DNA of 64,000 nucleotides from CAWBUW01 sp963792075 (GTDB lineage: Bacteria > Chloroflexota > Anaerolineae > Anaerolineales > UBA4823), in contig CAWBUW010000006.1 of NCBI GenBank assembly GCA_963792075.1, forward strand, positions 7,077-71,076, given 5' to 3'. The notes below the pieces were generated by a model that saw nothing but the letters and a program-made list of their open reading frames with translations, searched no databases and had not been told where the DNA came from. The position numbers and the translations under genes are program-made. Each line of letters opens with the position of its first letter. Position 1 is the stretch's first letter. This document shows positions 61,442 to 64,000 of the stretch, in pieces.

Positions 61442-63277
61442 ATGTCTCTGTTTGCTGTTCTTTTGTTAGCGGTGATTATTTACGTTGCTTATCGCGTTGC
61501 GCCGCGTGAAAAGCAAGAAAGCGCGCACGTACACGGCGCTGGGCAAATTGGTTTATTGGCGGCGATTGCATTGTTCGGCGTGGATTATTTCACTTCGTTT
61601 TTTTATGCCACGGGCGAAATGATGAGTGCCCTGCACCCTTATAATCTCCAGAAATACGGCTGGATTGCAGTGGTGGTCATCGCTTTCGCCAATGCTGTCT
61701 TCGGTTTTCTTTATATTTACTCGTTGGGGATTTTTAACGAAGGTGGCGGCTCGTATACGGCTTCGATGCGCTATTTGTCACCCGGTCTGAGCTTGGTTGT
61801 TGCGGTGGTCCTGCTCCAGGACTATATTTTCACCATTGTAGTTTCAAGCCTTTCAGGGGTCGATCAGTTACTCTCTATATTCAGCCTGTACCACATTGAC
61901 TGGTTGATCAGGGTCGGGCTGGGTATCTTCCTAATGGGTGTTACCTGGTACCTGACCATTCGCGGACGCGGCGAATCGGCACGCGTGGTCTTCACTATGC
62001 TGGGTATTTTTATCTTAATGACCATTGTCCTGGCAATTGGGCTGATCCTGGCCAGGTCGCGCGGCGTTGCGGCTGTGATCTACCCTGAAAATATTCTACC
62101 TGCATCCTTCTGGCAGGCGGCCTTTCATATGTTGACCGCCTCCATGAAAGGGTTGGTGGCGCTCTCCGGTCTGGAAGCCATGTCGAACGGTATTCAGTTT
62201 GTTATCAATGAAGACGCAGGGATTGTCAAATGGGGTAGGAAACAATTCCCCAAACTGCAAAGCCTGTGGCATTTCTACAGCGGCAAAGCTGGCATTGGAC
62301 GGCTGGTGCAAACCTCCTTTTTATTTTATGGCGGCCTGACCACCTCCTTCCTGGCTTATTTTGCCTTCCATTTCAACGTTTTTGACGGCACGCTGGGACG
62401 TTCCCTGGTCGCCAACCTGGCCTTTATCGGTTTCGACCAGATTCCCGGCGGCGCAATCCTTTATTGGGCTTACCAGATCCTGGCTGTTGGCTTACTGGCC
62501 GCAGCCTCGATGACCGCCTTCCAGGATTTACAGGCCACCGAATGGCGCGATGTCGCTATGGGTGAAATCCCCGAGGTGATTGTCTACCGTGACCCGCGCG
62601 GGACTTTTACCCGCTCGGTAACCATCGCTTTTGCTGTGACCATCCTCATCACTTTTCTCATCAAGGGCGAAACATCTGCCGGAATACCCTACTACGGGAT
62701 TGGGGTGTTTATGCCCATTATGATGATGGGCTTAGCCATCCGCAAACATATTCTGGCAACCTTCACGGGTAATGCCCGCCGTTGGGGCAGCCTGGCTGCC
62801 AGTTTTGCTGCCGTACTTTCTGGCATCGTCTTTGTTGGGCAGATTGTGGGCAAATGGCAGGAAGGCGGCTGGGTGGTCTTGATTTCATTCAGCGCCCTGG
62901 TGATTGTCGCCAACCTGGTGCTGATTTCGCCGGTCGGTTCCCGCAATCCGGCACAAATCCATCGCATTGTGCGCGATAAGGCGCGCGTGCATGGATCAAT
63001 GGCCTCAATTGTTGAGTGGCAGTCGCTTAAAATGCAAGAATATCGCTATGGCTTGCTGGCCGGCATCGTCCGTTTCTTCGAGTTGTTCGGCGTCCGCCGT
63101 CTACTGCGCTTCGAGCCGCCTGTACCTGCCGGCGACTATGACCAGGCCCTGCATGTAGATCACCCTGATGCGCCATCGCTCTTGCAAAAATACCTGGAAA
63201 ACGAGCAACCTGCTGAGCCCCACCTTGGCGGCGCGCCGAATGTGACCGAGCCAGGCGACGAGAAATCGCTTCCTTAG
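61442..63277 (+). CDS. APC-superfamily permease
   Basis: 611 aa, about 12 helices and a hydrophilic C-terminal tail of 90 residues. Features FGVDYFTSFFYATGEMMSAL, FNEGGGSYTASMRYLSPG, KGLVALSGLEAMSNG. More distant from KimA than the 29403 protein, but the GGGSY and LxGxEAMSNG motifs are the same type, so an amino acid or K+ substrate is possible. GAGG precedes the ATG. A P-type ATPase gene follows 1 base later. Confidence 0.85.
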   Translation: MSLFAVLLLAVIIYVAYRVAPREKQESAHVHGAGQIGLLAAIALFGVDYFTSFFYATGEMMSALHPYNLQKYGWIAVVVIAFANAVFGFLYIYSLGIFNEGGGSYTASMRYLSPGLSLVVAVVLLQDYIFTIVVSSLSGVDQLLSIFSLYHIDWLIRVGLGIFLMGVTWYLTIRGRGESARVVFTMLGIFILMTIVLAIGLILARSRGVAAVIYPENILPASFWQAAFHMLTASMKGLVALSGLEAMSNGIQFVINEDAGIVKWGRKQFPKLQSLWHFYSGKAGIGRLVQTSFLFYGGLTTSFLAYFAFHFNVFDGTLGRSLVANLAFIGFDQIPGGAILYWAYQILAVGLLAAASMTAFQDLQATEWRDVAMGEIPEVIVYRDPRGTFTRSVTIAFAVTILITFLIKGETSAGIPYYGIGVFMPIMMMGLAIRKHILATFTGNARRWGSLAASFAAVLSGIVFVGQIVGKWQEGGWVVLISFSALVIVANLVLISPVGSRNPAQIHRIVRDKARVHGSMASIVEWQSLKMQEYRYGLLAGIVRFFELFGVRRLLRFEPPVPAGDYDQALHVDHPDAPSLLQKYLENEQPAEPHLGGAPNVTEPGDEKSLP

Positions 63278-63278
63278 A

Positions 63279-64000
63279 GTGAATAACACTCCCATTCACC
63301 AACTGCGTCCAGCAGATGTGTATCCGGCGTTAGAAACGACGCCGCAGGGCATCTCCCAGGCGGAGGTAGCGCTGCGGCGCTCGCTATATGGCTACAACAC
63401 CCTGGTTGAGGCGCGGCAGCCTTCCATTTGGCGACACCTGTTCAAGCAGCTAGTTCACCCTATGGCGCTCGTTTTGTGGGCATCTGGTTTCCTGGCACTA
63501 TTCGCAGCCCACCCGGGTTGGGCAGTCTTGATTTGGCTGCTGGTGTTGGTGAATGCCGGCTTTGCCATCTGGAGCGAATACCGCGCGGTACAGGTGATGT
63601 CTGGACTGGCAAAATTGTTGCCTGTGTACGCGCGTGTGCTGCGAAATGGCCAGGAACAGGCAGTCCTTGCCAGTGAGCTTGTGCCGGGAGATGTGCTGGT
63701 GCTGGCAGAAGGCGACCGCATCCCCGCCGATGCGCGTGTGGTGGAGGAATACGGCCTGCGTACCGATAACGCCACCCTGACCGGAGAAGCGGTGCCGGCA
63801 CGAAAGAGCGCGGATGCTTCCCTTTCGCCTGGCCTGAGTGAACTTGAACGCCCCAACCTGGTTTTTGCTGGGACATCGGTAGCATCAGGCACCGCACGGG
63901 CCGTCGTTTATGCTACGGGGATGCTCTCCCAATTTGGCCGGATTGCCCGCCTGACGCAGCAGGTGGTGGAGCCGCCCAGCCCACTGCAGCAAGAAATCCT
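63279..64000 (+). CDS. Cation-transporting P-type ATPase, 3' end outside window
   Basis: First 240 residues, starting with GTG at 63279, directly after the permease. N-terminal cation-ATPase domain (ISQAEVALRRSLYGYNTLVE), two helices, then the actuator domain with LVPGDVLVLAEGDRIPADAR and DNATLTGEAVPA. The pattern fits the P2-type (Ca2+, Mn2+ or other divalent/monovalent cation) group; the phosphorylation site is beyond the edge. A regulator-permease-ATPase operon suggests cation homeostasis. Confidence 0.9.
   Translation, partial: MNNTPIHQLRPADVYPALETTPQGISQAEVALRRSLYGYNTLVEARQPSIWRHLFKQLVHPMALVLWASGFLALFAAHPGWAVLIWLLVLVNAGFAIWSEYRAVQVMSGLAKLLPVYARVLRNGQEQAVLASELVPGDVLVLAEGDRIPADARVVEEYGLRTDNATLTGEAVPARKSADASLSPGLSELERPNLVFAGTSVASGTARAVVYATGMLSQFGRIARLTQQVVEPPSPLQQEI

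Noticed and set aside
1..64000. tRNA or rRNA genes, prophage, insertion sequence with transposase
   Set aside because: No cloverleaf, rRNA segment, integrase or transposase was recognised on either strand.

Overview
The window is a gene-dense bacterial segment of moderately high GC content. Gene content suggests a Chloroflexota (Anaerolineae-like) heterotroph: a secreted protein ending in a YLPL-type tail after DUF11 repeats, a D-type MurA, KdpD/KimA-type potassium genes, citramalate-based isoleucine synthesis, an Sdh-like membrane module and generally Shine-Dalgarno (SD)-led genes. This placement is inference from content; no rRNA or tRNA gene was seen.

Layout. 1-2164: two B12-type radical SAM proteins, convergent, the first cut by the window edge. 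2161-13870: one long minus-strand run. In transcription order it holds scpA, glpK, a GlpA-type dehydrogenase, sdhB/sdhC/sdhD-like subunits, an HD-GYP phosphodiesterase, a Thr/Pro-stalked membrane protein, a GT2 synthase, a GT87-like transferase, an unknown protein and a radical SAM protein. 14134-24486: OsmC, thioredoxin, MurA, prepilin peptidase, a secreted metalloprotease, SecF/SecD, a lipid kinase and a methyltransferase. 24714-31241: a plus-strand run with a SpoIIE-like phosphatase, an RCK protein, a small P-loop protein, MoxR, DUF58 and a KimA-like K+ transporter, followed by an RRM protein.

31871-44572 (minus) is a full branched-chain amino acid operon, ilvD-ilvB-ilvN-ilvC-leuA-(51-aa ORF)-leuC-leuD-cimA-leuB-ilvE. 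It is preceded by a near-consensus promoter, a 33-codon leader peptide rich in Leu, Ile and Val codons, and a terminator hairpin: a classical attenuator. Upstream are pheA and a class V aminotransferase. 47125-56339 holds an atypical response regulator, a Mn2+ riboswitch with mntP, a ceramidase/MFS/PIG-L remnant/Gfo-Idh group, TlpA with an Lgt-like protein, and a divergent DtxR-FTR1 iron pair with two palindromic operators. 56440-64000 holds DoxX, an unknown membrane protein, KdpD/KdpE-like regulators, an unknown protein, an APC-type permease and the start of a P-type ATPase, probably a cation-homeostasis locus.

The most striking feature is a set of 18 long, almost perfect palindromes (about 37-135 bp), mostly between genes. 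Several have a second, outer inverted repeat around the inner hairpin. They fall into recognisable subfamilies whose copies differ at paired positions on both arms. One lies in frame inside a gene, several lie inside the ilv-leu operon, and one forms the terminator stem between the Mn2+ riboswitch and mntP. Four genes between 42.9 and 51.6 kb each carry one extra base (frameshifts), which may be real decay or assembly error.
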